A DNA stretch of 31,556 nucleotides from contig CALAGJ010000157.1 of assembly GCA_937892395.1 (NCBI GenBank), positions 1-31,556 on the forward strand, in the 5' to 3' direction. This document shows positions 31,382 through 31,556 of the stretch, in pieces (positions within the stretch are counted from its first letter, which is position 1; each line of letters begins with the position of its first letter). A program made the position numbers and the translations under genes. Origin of the DNA: an uncultured Parafilimonas sp. (lineage in GTDB: Bacteria > Bacteroidota > Bacteroidia > Chitinophagales > Chitinophagaceae). Under the pieces are notes generated by a model. The model was not told the origin of the DNA and did no database searches. It saw only the letters and a list, made by a program, of their open reading frames with translations.

Positions 31382-31556
31382 GAAAATTACTCTTTCATTT
31401 TACCTATTTTCCTATAATATCAAGAGCATGATAGCAGACAAAAAGCGAAAAATACTCGAAAAAAACATGGAAGAGAATTCTCTTTTTTTCTTGCGCTGAA
31501 ATAGTGAGATACTCAGAAACGGGGATGTGCACTATCCATTTCGTCAGCACTCTGAC
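31382..31556. other. Right edge, no supported gene
   Basis: Nothing convincing is coded here. A short plus-strand frame (31430-31499, 23 residues) overlaps a 14-bp palindrome AAGAGAATTCTCTT (31471-31484) followed by T, which may be a weak plus-strand terminator. The last 14 bp form a small inverted repeat (GTCAG / CTGAC). Confidence 0.4.

Noticed and set aside
31430..31499. Plus-strand 23-residue frame MIADKKRKILEKNMEENSLF
   Set aside because: It is very short, A-rich and overlaps a palindrome, with no promoter match.
31543..31556. GTCAG / CTGAC inverted repeat at the right edge as an attachment or packaging site
   Set aside because: Five-bp arms are too short to support this, and no integrase or repeated partner is visible.
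1..31556. CRISPR array, tRNA, rRNA, integrase or attachment site
   Set aside because: I read for direct repeats with regular spacers, cloverleaf structures and tyrosine or serine recombinase motifs and found none.

Overview
The window is a virion-assembly, lysis and early-gene block of a tailed phage or prophage of a Bacteroidota host, probably a long-tailed siphovirus. Evidence for the host: AT-rich DNA, A/T-rich leaders with no Shine-Dalgarno, signal peptides ending in -AQ, and Bacteroidota-type promoters (TTTG, about 19-20 nt, TAnnTTTG). No integrase, attachment site, tRNA, rRNA or CRISPR array was found, so lifestyle is undecided. Nearly everything is on the minus strand, so transcription runs from right to left.

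Right to left: a possible small terminase gene, large terminase, portal, an acidic unknown, a scaffold-like protein, then a gene-free 392-nt stretch holding a promoter for the major capsid gene. Next come a small secreted beta protein, head-completion and tail-terminator-like genes, the major tail protein, two small tail genes, a lone plus-strand gene, the tape measure, a large tail-tip protein, a tail-collar fibre and a YadA-like beta-roll fibre with a signal peptide. A lipoprotein resembling a TIM-barrel glycosidase follows, then a lysis cassette (two holin candidates and a TIGR02594-type peptidoglycan hydrolase) closed by a strong terminator at 8302-8330. Left of it an early operon begins with a small HTH-like regulator under a perfect inverted repeat, followed by small membrane proteins, an SSB-like protein, a RecB-type nuclease, unknowns and a DEAH helicase.

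The most notable content is at 3504-4595. Two adjacent paralogous genes carry 75-bp blocks with almost identical ends around a hypervariable core. A third, adenine-rich, non-coding copy lies just downstream. In the 35-column core, 15 of the 16 adenines of the third copy are changed in one or both genes, while 18 of its 19 non-adenine positions are conserved in all copies. This is the signature of a diversity-generating retroelement (DGR): two variable repeats, a template repeat, and then the first ~24 codons of what looks like a DGR reverse transcriptase, cut off by fusion to the next gene. The reverse transcriptase is otherwise absent, so the DGR seems to have lost its enzyme or to depend on one elsewhere.

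Two TnpB (IS200/IS605-type) elements, both on the plus strand, interrupt the phage operons. One is intact (about 71-1311). The other is a 5'-truncated remnant (9287-9708) that splits a small lysis-cassette gene. Their TnpBs belong to different subgroups but share end hairpins, including an identical 10-nt loop.
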